This document shows, piece after piece, positions 1 to 9,400 of a DNA stretch of 64,000 nucleotides. How positions within the stretch are numbered: the first letter of the stretch is position 1; each line of letters starts with the position of its first letter. The position numbers and the translations under genes are program-made. Under the pieces are notes generated by a model that saw only the letters and a list, made by a program, of their open reading frames with translations, did not search any database and had not been told where the DNA came from. The stretch lies in contig CALSTB010000005.1 of assembly GCA_943789165.1 (NCBI GenBank), positions 665,827 through 729,826 on the forward strand, read 5' to 3'. Source of the DNA: an uncultured Bacteroidia bacterium. GTDB taxonomy: Bacteria > Bacteroidota > Bacteroidia > NS11-12g > UBA9320.

Positions 1-2
1 AG

Positions 3-914
3 CAATCCAGTGAATCAACATCAGAGCCTGTGGTGAGAGACTCCTCTCAGCTTCGAGAGAATGTTGATACCGAGATGATTCAGTCTGTAAAAACGAGAAC
101 AATTGCATTGCAGGATTCTGTCCTGGGTTTGTTTTTTGGTCATTTTGATGCCACCAGCATTGGTCTGATGCTTCAATCACGTTATGTTAGTATGGAAAAA
201 GCAATCGTAGACGACTATGATTATTTTACAATTGATGAGCGATTTTATAATAGCACAACGGTTGAAGAGAAAACCTACTTTTATATGGATCCTTTATATG
301 GTGTATGGCGTTTGAGGAAGCCTAATGCCATTAGTATTATTTTAAACCAAATAACACCTGATAGTACCATTGGTAAAAGTATTTGCGCTGGTAATGAGAG
401 ACCTATAAAAATGAAATCAATGGTGGATGACGGAGACTCGATTCGATTAGTTCTGTCAGAACCAGGAGACGACAAGTACGACGGCACCTTCGATTTGATA
501 TTAGCGGTGAATACTGGTGAATTAACAGGTCGGTTTATGCCTTACAATGAAGAGTTGCCTCACAAAACACTAACCGCACAAGGTGCTACGTTTCAATACC
601 AACCAGAAGGAGAAGAGTGGGCCTTTGACAATGATTATTTAGGTAAAAATATATCGTTGGAAGCGTTGACCATTGAAGACGTGGAAGACCAAAGCAAACA
701 ACGCTTAAGAATTCTCAGAAACATTATATACGCACGACATGGGTATAGCTTTAAGAATAAGGACGTACGTGAGTTTTTTGAGTCTTATGATTGGTATGTT
801 CCTTTTTCAACGGATGTGAGATCTGACTTAACAGAAATTGAAAAAGCCAATATTGCTTTAATCAAGCGATATGAGGCTTATGCTGAGGACTATTATGACG
901 ACTTCGGAAGGTAA
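3..914 (+). CDS. YARHG-domain protein, 5' end cut by window edge
   Basis: The reading frame is open back to the left edge; the first possible start inside the window is GTG at 30, so the true start is probably outside. The last 70 or so residues form a YARHG-type domain: Y-A-R-H-G is encoded at about 729-743, followed by an F-x-N-K-D-V-R-E-F-F stretch and Y-D-W-Y-x-P. In other bacteria this domain sits at the C-terminus of exported proteins of unknown role. The preceding part is acidic and rich in beta-type segments, without a recognised family. No signal peptide is visible, which fits a missing N-terminus. The domain call is fairly secure; the function is unknown. Confidence 0.75.
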   Translation, partial: QSSESTSEPVVRDSSQLRENVDTEMIQSVKTRTIALQDSVLGLFFGHFDATSIGLMLQSRYVSMEKAIVDDYDYFTIDERFYNSTTVEEKTYFYMDPLYGVWRLRKPNAISIILNQITPDSTIGKSICAGNERPIKMKSMVDDGDSIRLVLSEPGDDKYDGTFDLILAVNTGELTGRFMPYNEELPHKTLTAQGATFQYQPEGEEWAFDNDYLGKNISLEALTIEDVEDQSKQRLRILRNIIYARHGYSFKNKDVREFFESYDWYVPFSTDVRSDLTEIEKANIALIKRYEAYAEDYYDDFGR

Positions 915-945
915 GTGGCTGATAATTAGTGAATTGACTTTGGGT

Positions 946-953
946 TATATTTG
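946..953 (+). promoter_or_regulatory. Candidate -7 box TATATTTG
   Basis: TATATTTG matches the Bacteroidota -7 consensus TAnnTTTG and lies 21 bases before the ATG at 975. No TTG is seen at the usual 17-23 base distance upstream, so this is only a partial promoter match. Confidence 0.35.
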
Positions 954-974
954 GGTAACAAATTTTGTATCCAT

Positions 975-1454
975 ATGACAAAGCGTAGTTACTTCATTTC
1001 AGCCCTATTTTTATTTTCAATTGTCTCTTTAGTTGTCGTTTCAAGTTGTGGCCCTGGTGGTGATGACACGCCTGAGCCTCAAGCTGATCCAGACCTACAT
1101 TCTGGTTATGCCACCGACGAGATAAAACAAACCCATGTATATGGAACGGACCCTTGTCCACAACCCATCACAACAAAACTTAAAATATACTGTTTTGACG
1201 GAAATGCATTCACAGAATGTTCAGCAGACTCTGTTAGTATCGAAGGACACTCGGATGGCATTAACATCAAATTCATTAACGGTAAAAAGTTCGTAAGGCT
1301 AACGACCAGTGAAGCCCCAACCGAAGCTACACTTGAGTTTACCTGTGGGATTGCGAAATCATTTACCCAAACCTATACGTTACATCTATTTAAAAACGGA
1401 AATCCAGTCGGAACAGAAACCGTTAAAGTCGTTGTAACAGTAGAAGGAAATTAA
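975..1454 (+). CDS. Small lipoprotein, unknown function
   Basis: Predicted 159-residue lipoprotein. The ATG at 975 is preferred over an in-frame TTG at 951 because it starts directly with a signal peptide (M-T-K-R, then a hydrophobic run) ending in the lipobox V-V-S-S-C. After the cysteine come G-P-G-G-D-D and a Pro/Asp-rich linker, then a beta-type domain with two further cysteines. No family is recognised. Its stop codon overlaps the stop of the convergent DUF4199 gene by four bases. Likely anchored in the outer or inner membrane facing the periplasm. Confidence 0.75.
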   Translation: MTKRSYFISALFLFSIVSLVVVSSCGPGGDDTPEPQADPDLHSGYATDEIKQTHVYGTDPCPQPITTKLKIYCFDGNAFTECSADSVSIEGHSDGINIKFINGKKFVRLTTSEAPTEATLEFTCGIAKSFTQTYTLHLFKNGNPVGTETVKVVVTVEGN

Positions 1455-1996
1455 TCGAGCACCTCTTCGGATTTAATTGCAGGCTTTTTTTGAATAAAGA
1501 TAGCTGCTATTAAAGAGATGATCAATCCAATCGGGAATATCTCCATGAAAGTCATAATGGCCTTCATAAAAGGATTTGCGTAATATCCTTTCCATTTCGT
1601 CATTTGATCCAGCTGGTCTTTAAGGTCTTCTGGAGATAACTCACTAGCCATAAGGTTTTTTTCCATCATGGCGAACATCATCTCAAGAATTTGAGGGTAG
1701 ATGGCTATCATGATCATCCAAGCGGCTACGTAAAATGCTGAGGCGATAAGTGATATTTTCAACCCAACCATAAACGTATTTTTATAGCTGATAAAGCCGC
1801 CTGCTATTTGGCGTTCTTTGATCATGGCTACGACAATCATACTGAATGCCAAGAAGATACCAGAGAAGCCAAGAATTTCGGAGTTCTTGTAACCAATGTC
1901 ATTACTTCCATTAGCCATCAATAAACCGCCTATTACGGTAAATGTTGCTGTTATGAGTCCAGCAATGATTCCAAATTTTACTGCGTTGTTTTTCAT
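1451..1996 (-). CDS. DUF4199 family membrane protein
   Basis: A 181-residue integral membrane protein with about four hydrophobic segments (roughly residues 8-27, 42-60, 78-100 and 150-168) and a charged loop between the third and fourth (E-L-S-P-E-D-L-K-D-Q-L). Size, the N-terminal G-x-x-A-G-L motif and the S-Y-K-N-T-F motif after TM2 fit DUF4199, a Bacteroidota family of unknown function. A membrane-anchored LuxR-type regulator follows upstream on the same strand, separated by 76 bases that hold an inverted repeat. No catalytic motif is apparent. Confidence 0.8.
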   Translation of the reverse strand: MKNNAVKFGIIAGLITATFTVIGGLLMANGSNDIGYKNSEILGFSGIFLAFSMIVVAMIKERQIAGGFISYKNTFMVGLKISLIASAFYVAAWMIMIAIYPQILEMMFAMMEKNLMASELSPEDLKDQLDQMTKWKGYYANPFMKAIMTFMEIFPIGLIISLIAAIFIQKKPAIKSEEVLD

Positions 1997-2046
1997 TTTC
2001 TTAATTTTTTAGAATTCAAGATTAATGGTATGGTGTGATTCATCGC

Positions 2047-2062
2047 TCATACGAAAGTATGA
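2047..2062. promoter_or_regulatory. Inverted repeat upstream of the DUF4199 gene
   Basis: TCATAC-GAAA-GTATGA is a perfect 6-base inverted repeat in the 76-base gap between the LuxR-type gene and the DUF4199 gene. A related GTATGAG lies at the 3' end of the regulator gene. It could be an operator or a weak hairpin; no U-tract supports a terminator. Confidence 0.35.
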
Positions 2063-2072
2063 ATTAACAAAA

Positions 2073-2507
2073 TCAATCTTTGGTATGAGTTAATATTAAA
2101 CCAGATTGAATGGCGGTCTGAATGGCTTGCGTACGGCGTTTTACATTCATTTTCTGATAGATGTTGGATGAATGTGTCTTAATTGTTGGTAACGAAACAA
2201 ACAGTTTGTCAGCGATCTCTTGATTCGTAAATCCACTTGCCATCAGCTGTAATACTTCCAGCTCTCTTGGACTTAATTGCCAACTGTTGTTGTTATTTGA
2301 TAATTGATATACGTCGTTTTGTTTCGATTTGTTTTGCACCCACTGAACGCCCATGTAAATGCCAAGGGCTAAAAACACAATTCCTGCAATTCCGATGTAG
2401 ACTTCTAATTGTAACAAGCCCGCAGCGAGAGTGAATTTACCAGCGTTGAGGACAACAATCGCGGTAGCGCAAATCAAACCATAAATTAATAGAGCCTTTT
2501 TTGGCAT
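2073..2507 (-). CDS. Membrane-anchored LuxR-family transcriptional regulator
   Basis: A 144-residue protein with two N-terminal hydrophobic segments (about residues 5-23 and 30-55), a short polar linker and a C-terminal GerE/LuxR helix-turn-helix. The motif L-S-P-R-E-L-E-V-L-Q-L-M-A-S-G and the following N-Q-E-I-A-x-x-L-x-V-S-x-x-T-I-K-T-H-x-x-x-I-Y-x-K are canonical. There is no receiver domain, so activity may be controlled by the membrane part. ATG at 2507 is chosen over a TTG two codons upstream. It is co-directional with the DUF4199 membrane protein, a pairing common in Bacteroidota, which suggests a functional link. Confidence 0.85.
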   Translation of the reverse strand: MPKKALLIYGLICATAIVVLNAGKFTLAAGLLQLEVYIGIAGIVFLALGIYMGVQWVQNKSKQNDVYQLSNNNNSWQLSPRELEVLQLMASGFTNQEIADKLFVSLPTIKTHSSNIYQKMNVKRRTQAIQTAIQSGLILTHTKD

Positions 2508-2594
2508 ATACAAGTATACGAATCATGCCACCTGAGAAACTCAACCACGTGTATATTTTTTTTGTAACTTTACGCAATTCATGAAACCCACCAT

Positions 2595-5324
2595 ATGTTG
2601 AAATCCCTATCTACCGCCTGTTTGCTGCTTTTTTCTCTCGTTTCTTTTGCTCAGTTTACTTCTCCAAGTGTTACATTAATTCACGACCAGAATAAAGCGA
2701 GCAGAAATCAAAGTCATGGTAAAGCAACAAATCACCCAACACAATGTGGCGTTGATACGGTGGATTATGGCTATGAAAAACTGATTGCTAACTTATATGT
2801 GAACAGTTCTGGGTCTTCTTTACGGGCAATCAACATATCGACTGGTTATCGTTTGGGACAGTTTTATACGGCGCCAGATGACATTACCATTTCTGGGTTT
2901 AAATTTTATGGTTGGGCGTTAGATACGACAGCTAATCCTGTAACTGTGTATTGCGAAGTGTATGAAGCAGGAGCAGACAGTTTACCTATGGGTTCTCCAG
3001 TCCGTGCTGATACGCTCTTAATCGATACTACTTTTAGGAATGGCGTATTGGATAGCATCACTCATTTCGCAAACTTCGCACCTTACACTACAGATAAACC
3101 TTACATCGTCGTGGTTCGGAGCACAGACAGTGTTCGCGTTGCTATTGTGGCAAACGATTATATTAAAAAGGATGGTTTTGGAGAAAACTATGCTTGTGGT
3201 TCCATTGGAGGACGTTGGTATCGTTGCCTAAACTTAAATATTGGTGGTAACACGCTGGATTGCGATATGTTGTTAGAGCCATTTGTATCGTATAAGTTGT
3301 ATAACGACTTTACATTTAAGGACTGTTACAACTACAAGGATTCAATTCATTTTACAAATAACTCATCGCCAATATATTTCAGTCCACAATACAACGTATA
3401 CAAGTTTTACGAAGAATTTAGAGGCTATAGTTATGAGAGATTTTCTCACCGATGGAGTTATGGAACTGGTTTTTATTACAGCCAAGTTCAAGGAGGCACC
3501 AAATTCCCAAATCCAACCAATGTGAATATTGGACTAAGAAGTATTTTGTACAGTATGACTGGTTCTCGGGCATGTGAGGATACAACCATAAAGGCCTTGA
3601 GCTTCCAGCCAGATCAAGTTGATATTCAAGGCGACTTAGCCATTTGCTCTGGTAATAAAGCAACTTTAATTGGAATTAGCAGTGGTGAAATTCATTGGTT
3701 CGATAAATTGACCGACACAACAGCTATATCTGTGATGAGGGAGTATGAAACACCGAACGCATTAGAAGAAAACGATACCATTTTCGCTCAGGCATTTAAT
3801 GGGGATTGTAAATCAACGCGTAAACGACAAATCATCAAGGTGACAAAAACACCAGATGCTCCAGAAATTAAAGACGATTCTATTTGCTTGAATTCATTAG
3901 CGAATTTGGTAGCTGTTAGCTCAGTGGGAAGCACAAAATGGTATGTTGATTCAACCACGTTGGTATCGATCCATACAGGTGATTTCTTACAAGTCGGACC
4001 ATTAAACCAGGACACCTTCTTTTATGCAAAAACCGTAAATGGTCAATGTACACATCCTGGCAGATTGAAAGTACACGCATACGTAAGCAGTGCGTTTGCA
4101 CCGGCGGATCCCATTACGAGTAATGACACAACCATCTGTTTACTTGGTGGAGATATAACACTGTCTGCAACTGCAACCAATACCTTACGCTGGTATGATG
4201 TGGCTGCAGGAGGTAACCCAATTCAGACAGGTAACACACTAACTTTTACGCCTAATGACAGAGGTACCTATTACCGATATGTGGATGCCTACAACAGCAT
4301 TTGTCCGAGCAGTCGTTTGCCAATAGAAATTACAGTGAATCATTTTCCAACTTTGCCATCTATTGTGGACCAAGAAGCTTGTGTAGGGCAAGATATTTTG
4401 GTGGAGTACGACAACATTCCTGGGGATATTGAATGGTATAATGCAATGACCAACGGTCAGTTGATTACCAAAGGAACAATGGTCTTGTTTTCGGACATAA
4501 AGCAATCTGAAACCTTTTATTTACAGCCGTATCAGGGAAGCTGTTATGATACCATGCGTCATCAATGGAACTACACCGCAATTCCATACGGGAAGGTTGT
4601 GACGAGTACGTTAGATACGCAGGCATGTGATTTAATGGTACCGACATTGGCGATAACGTCAGACATTGGTGAAGTAATTTGGTATGATGCCGATAACAAA
4701 GAGATTTACAGAGGAAATAACTTGACAACTGAGCCTATTACGGAAGATATATTGGTGTCGTACAATATTGAAAATAAGGGGTGTATCACATCGCCAATGC
4801 AACACAAAGTACACTGGCGCTTGATGCCAGACGCGAACTACGACTATCAAGTTACCTGGAGAGATGTGACATTCGCGTCAAGGTTAATTAGTCAAGGTGA
4901 TTACATCTGGGAATTTGATGACGGTACAGACACATCAATGGGAACTGATGTTGAGCATCATTACTATAACGATGGAGACTACAACGTTTCATTAATGGTC
5001 GTTACTCCGTTTGATTGTATTGATACCGTGACCAAAACAGTTACAATCAATAGTGTGGGTATCGAACAAGTCAGTACTCAGTTATTTAACGTTTATCCAA
5101 ACCCGAACAACGGGAATTTCACTATCAACGTACTAAACGCAGATCAACCAATGTCAATTGACATAATGGATTTAAAAGGCAGACGCATTGCGGATACCAC
5201 AATTCCAGCTGGCATCACAAGCCATCAAATGAATCTTGAAACGTTGCAATTGGCAGAAGGTGTTTATCTTTTACATGCCACACAAGGCGATGAGACTATG
5301 GTGTATCGGGTTGTGATTAAGTGA
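2595..5324 (+). CDS. T9SS-secreted protein with Ig-like repeats, PKD domain and type A sorting domain
   Basis: A 909-residue secreted protein. The signal peptide ends near F-A-Q (about residue 20). Five Ig-like repeats of the CHU-associated type recur about every 82 residues (near 345, 430, 512, 593 and 676). Each has a cysteine near its start and the pattern x-W-Y/F-D/N. A PKD domain follows at about 735-820 (W-E-F-D-D-G). From about 832 to the end lies a type A T9SS sorting domain: V-Y-P-N-P-N-N-G-N-F, L-K-G-R and G-V-Y-L-L. It is exported to the periplasm by Sec, then across the outer membrane by T9SS, with cleavage of the sorting domain. Likely an adhesin-like surface protein; no enzymatic domain is seen. 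Confidence 0.88.
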   Translation: MLKSLSTACLLLFSLVSFAQFTSPSVTLIHDQNKASRNQSHGKATNHPTQCGVDTVDYGYEKLIANLYVNSSGSSLRAINISTGYRLGQFYTAPDDITISGFKFYGWALDTTANPVTVYCEVYEAGADSLPMGSPVRADTLLIDTTFRNGVLDSITHFANFAPYTTDKPYIVVVRSTDSVRVAIVANDYIKKDGFGENYACGSIGGRWYRCLNLNIGGNTLDCDMLLEPFVSYKLYNDFTFKDCYNYKDSIHFTNNSSPIYFSPQYNVYKFYEEFRGYSYERFSHRWSYGTGFYYSQVQGGTKFPNPTNVNIGLRSILYSMTGSRACEDTTIKALSFQPDQVDIQGDLAICSGNKATLIGISSGEIHWFDKLTDTTAISVMREYETPNALEENDTIFAQAFNGDCKSTRKRQIIKVTKTPDAPEIKDDSICLNSLANLVAVSSVGSTKWYVDSTTLVSIHTGDFLQVGPLNQDTFFYAKTVNGQCTHPGRLKVHAYVSSAFAPADPITSNDTTICLLGGDITLSATATNTLRWYDVAAGGNPIQTGNTLTFTPNDRGTYYRYVDAYNSICPSSRLPIEITVNHFPTLPSIVDQEACVGQDILVEYDNIPGDIEWYNAMTNGQLITKGTMVLFSDIKQSETFYLQPYQGSCYDTMRHQWNYTAIPYGKVVTSTLDTQACDLMVPTLAITSDIGEVIWYDADNKEIYRGNNLTTEPITEDILVSYNIENKGCITSPMQHKVHWRLMPDANYDYQVTWRDVTFASRLISQGDYIWEFDDGTDTSMGTDVEHHYYNDGDYNVSLMVVTPFDCIDTVTKTVTINSVGIEQVSTQLFNVYPNPNNGNFTINVLNADQPMSIDIMDLKGRRIADTTIPAGITSHQMNLETLQLAEGVYLLHATQGDETMVYRVVIK

Positions 5325-5582
5325 GGTGGGTGTAGATGAAAGACGACTTCAACAGCGTCTCTTTTCTCTTTCTTGAAACCTAAAACTTAGTGGGTAAGTC
5401 CTATTGCCCCCCTATAATTCTATAATTCTCTAATTCAATAATTCTGTAATTCAGTAATTCAATAATTCTGTAATTCAATTATTCTATAAATCAATAACTC
5501 TGAAAAGGAGTAAGGATATCAACAATTAAACCACTTGACACGGTAAATCCGTAACCAGCTTTTATTATTGCTCCAGCAAGCT
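5325..5582. repeat. Intergenic spacer with an octamer repeat tract
   Basis: The 258-base spacer contains, from about 5413 to 5504, an A/T-rich array of alternating ATTCAATA- and ATTCTGTA-type octamers. The same unit reappears at 25083-25182. The rest of the spacer shows a weak hairpin (AGACG...CGTCT) just after the upstream gene and nothing else recognisable. Confidence 0.7.
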
Positions 5583-6416
5583 ATGGAGCCATATATACAA
5601 GTCACGATTCCCGTCTTAGACGAGCATAAGGAAATCATTACCGCCGAACTAATAGACCTTGGATATGAGGGCGTTTGGGAGGACGGAATGGCTCTAAAAG
5701 CGTATATCGAAGCGAATCAATTCAAACACAAAGACCTATACGATACGCTTGGCAGGTATGGCATGGAGAACAGTTTCTCGTATGGCGAAATGCCATCACA
5801 AAACTGGAACGAGGAATGGGAAAAAAACTATGAACCCATTTTAGCCGATAACCACGTTTTTGTTAGATCACCGTTTCATCCAAAAAATACAACCGTAGAC
5901 ATTGAGGTAGTTATCCAACCACAAATGTCGTTTGGCACCGGTCATCATGAAACCACACAGTTGATGATTGAAATGATGTTGACCACAGATTTTAAAGATC
6001 AGTCAGTATTGGACATGGGAACAGGAACAGGCGTACTTGCTTTTTTGAGTAGTTTATTGGGCGCTAAAGAAGTGATTGGAATTGACTACGACCAAAACTC
6101 GGTGGATAACGCAAAAGAAAATCTAAAATATAATTCCGTAACGAACGTTTCCTTTCTACATGGGAGTTATGAGGCCATTCCTAGTCGGAAATTCGACGTG
6201 GTTTTGTCTAATATCACCAAAAATATCAATATGGGGCTTTTACCTCACCTTGCCAATCACCTATCTACTGATGGATATTTGATGTTGGCAGGATTTTTGA
6301 ATTTTGATTTGAAAGAAGTTGATCAAACCACCACAGCTTTGGGGTTTGATTTGATTCGAAACGTGTCAAAAGGAGATTGGGAATGTTTGTTATACAAGAA
6401 GGGAACAAGTAAATAA
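5583..6416 (+). CDS. prmA: Ribosomal protein L11 methyltransferase
   Basis: Predicted SAM-dependent methyltransferase that modifies ribosomal protein L11 in the cytosol. The 277-residue length from ATG 5583 is usual; an upstream TTG at 5568 only adds five residues. Characteristic motifs: Q-M-S-F-G-T-G-H-H-E-T-T before the catalytic domain, the SAM-binding loop V-L-D-M-G-T-G-T-G, G-I-D-Y-D for the ribose-binding acid, and V-L-S-N-I-T-K-N-I in place of the usual N-I-x-x-N region. Its stop TAA abuts the ATG of the 1478-residue protein gene with no spacer, so the two are probably co-translated. Confidence 0.93.
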   Translation: MEPYIQVTIPVLDEHKEIITAELIDLGYEGVWEDGMALKAYIEANQFKHKDLYDTLGRYGMENSFSYGEMPSQNWNEEWEKNYEPILADNHVFVRSPFHPKNTTVDIEVVIQPQMSFGTGHHETTQLMIEMMLTTDFKDQSVLDMGTGTGVLAFLSSLLGAKEVIGIDYDQNSVDNAKENLKYNSVTNVSFLHGSYEAIPSRKFDVVLSNITKNINMGLLPHLANHLSTDGYLMLAGFLNFDLKEVDQTTTALGFDLIRNVSKGDWECLLYKKGTSK

Positions 6417-9400
6417 ATGAAAAGCAGCTATTTTACATTATGGTTTAAGACAACGGTTCTCGCTGTAGTTCTATTGCTTTTCGTCGATCAATCTTATGCT
6501 CAAACCAAAGGCTTTAGTAAAAACCCAGAAATATTTATTGAGGAGCTTGGAGACCACGTTAAAACGGTCAATGATAAGTCTGTAGGAAAGACATACGAAG
6601 CTTTTAAAGAACAGTGGGAGAGTGGTATATACACAGAAGACCAACAAGGAACTGTAATACGCCTAGCAGAATACATGGCATTGAAAAAATTCAAAATCCA
6701 ACCCGACTTTGAATTATACATGCGGACGTTAATAGCGGGTAAAGATTCAAATTCAAATGTTTCAGAGGAGAAGTTTGATTCATGGCTGCTGAATCAATAC
6801 AAACTCATTAAGAAGAACAGACGTTCCTATTTAATCGTATTGGAAACATCCTACGGCTTGTTTAAAACAAGAACATTGTATGCCGATGCCAGTAAAGATT
6901 GGCGGTTTTCAAAAACAGATTATAAATTCCAATTCGATGGCGACAATGTCTACTTAAACTTAACTAACGTGGATCTTGTGTGCCATGGACCTGATGATTC
7001 ATTAATTGTCCGTGAAACTTCGGGGCAGTACAACATATTAAACAACCAGTGGGTTGGTAAAAAAGGACTGATTGATTGGGAGCGGGTTGGCATCTCTGCT
7101 GTGAAGGCATTTGCTGAATTTGATGCGTACGCAATTGACATGACCACGCCCGGGCTTAAAATAGACACCGTTCAGTTTCAATATCAAGGTGTGTTGGACG
7201 GCAAAATTCCTGGCAGTTTAGAAGATAGAGTGTCGGCAAGAATGATTCATAGAGAAGGTGATAATTTCAACGAGTCAAGGTATCCCAAATTTGTATCGTT
7301 TAGTGATGATCTAACGATTAAAAGCTTTGAATCTGGAAACATTGTGTTTAAAGGAGGATTTGCTATGGATGGTCATCGCATGCAGGGTAGGGGAAGTGCT
7401 GATAACAAAGCTGTCTTCGAATTCTACTATGAAGGCAAGATGATTGTTGAAGCGAAGGCCAATGTATTTACGATAACGGATGGCAAGATTCAATCACTCG
7501 AAACGGAAACAACAATTTATACAGATAGTGGGGAGATTTACCATCCACGTGTTCAATTGACTTTTGATGAAAAAGACAAAAGACTAGCTCTATTACGTGG
7601 CCAAAAAGGTATCGAACAAGCACCTTTCTTTGATTCAGACCACAACATTGAAATATTAGTGGATCAGGTGATTTGGAAAATGGAAGAGCCAAAAATCGAC
7701 TTCGATATGTTGATTGACGAGGAAAGAGCCTTATTTCTTTCAAAAAACTATTTCAAAGAATACAACTACGAAAAAATCACAAGGGGTAACATGATGCGTT
7801 ACCATCCGATTGACAAGCTGTATAAGTATTACATGACCACGCGTAGTAAAACCTTGAGTTTGGGTGCCTATGCCACGTTCTTAGGTTCGAAGAAAGAAAA
7901 CCTATATCCTCAAGTGATTGGATTGGCGAACGAAGGCTTCATTTATTACGACACGGAAACAGAAGAAATTGAAATCAAAGAGAAGCTTCTAAACTATTAT
8001 AAAAACCATTGGAAACTGGCGGATTACGACATTCTGAGGTTTAGTTCTGTAATCGCCAAACGTCCAAACGCGACTTTGAATTTGGTGAATTATGATCTTG
8101 AAGTTCAGGGTGTTAGGGCATTTCAGTTTAGTGATTCTCAATATGTTATTGCCTATCCAACCGAGCAATTCGTAAGGATTAAGAATAATAGACGTTTGCA
8201 GTTTGATGGCAAGGTAACGGCAGGGAGATTTGATTTTTTTGGTGAACAATTTGATTTCAGTTATGAGAACTTCACGATAACATCGGAAAAGATAGATTCC
8301 CTAAAATTGTGGTTCCCAGACACCATCAACCAAAGATTTTTAATACCTGTTAAGTCGGTATTGAGAGACATCAATGGAATCATATACATTGACAAATCGA
8401 ATAACAAATCTGGATTAACCGATTACCCAGAATATCCAAGATTTGTCAGTCGCGCACCCTCGGTAATTGCCTACGACAAAAAGAACATTCACAACGGAAC
8501 GTATAAAAAGGACGAGTTCAGGTTCGAGGTAGATCCTTTTGATATAGACAGTCTAGATAACTTTACGATTGCCGGTTTGAAATTCCCTGGAAACTTTGTT
8601 TCGGGAGGCATTTTGCCCGAGTTCAGGTACGAGGCATCTATCATGAAAGATTACTCCCTGGGATTCACACGTGCAAACCCACCTGGTGGTTATACCATGT
8701 ACGAAGGCAAAGGGCATGGAGATATCGACATCAGTATGAGTGAGGAAGGCTTTTATGCAAAAGGTCAAATAGATTACGAAGGCGCCAAATTAGAGTCGAA
8801 TAAGATATTGATGACGCCTGATTCAACCAATGCAGAGGTGGATCATTATGAAATCAAGAAAAGCGAGAAATACCCACGAGTGTTGGCTTCTGACGTGTTA
8901 TCGCACTGGTTGCCGAAGGAAGATAAGATGTACATCAATACGAAGGGACATGAAGTAGATATCTTTGACGATGGCCAAGTCTTCGAAGGAAACTTACTCC
9001 AAACTCCGAATCGATTATCGGGTAATGGTGAATTGCGTTGGGACAATGCCGTGTTGGCTTCCGCCGAGATGCACTTCAACTCTATTCATGCCGATGCTGA
9101 TGTATCGAGTATCAAAATTGGAGACGTTGATGCAGGCATGATTTCTTTTGTGTCGACCAACGTAAAGTCACATATAGACTTCCAGAAAAGAACTGGAGAC
9201 TTTAGAGCAAATGAAATGGGGCATTTGACGCAATTCCCTTATAATCAGTTTGCTTCCACCATGGACGAGTTTAAATGGGACATGGACAAAAAGACCATTT
9301 TGTTGACGCCTACTGGTCGCCAAAAGCAAAGCGACTATGTATTTAAATCCCAGAATGTTTCTCAACACGGTTTGGTGTTTCAAAGTACCAAAGCTCTATT

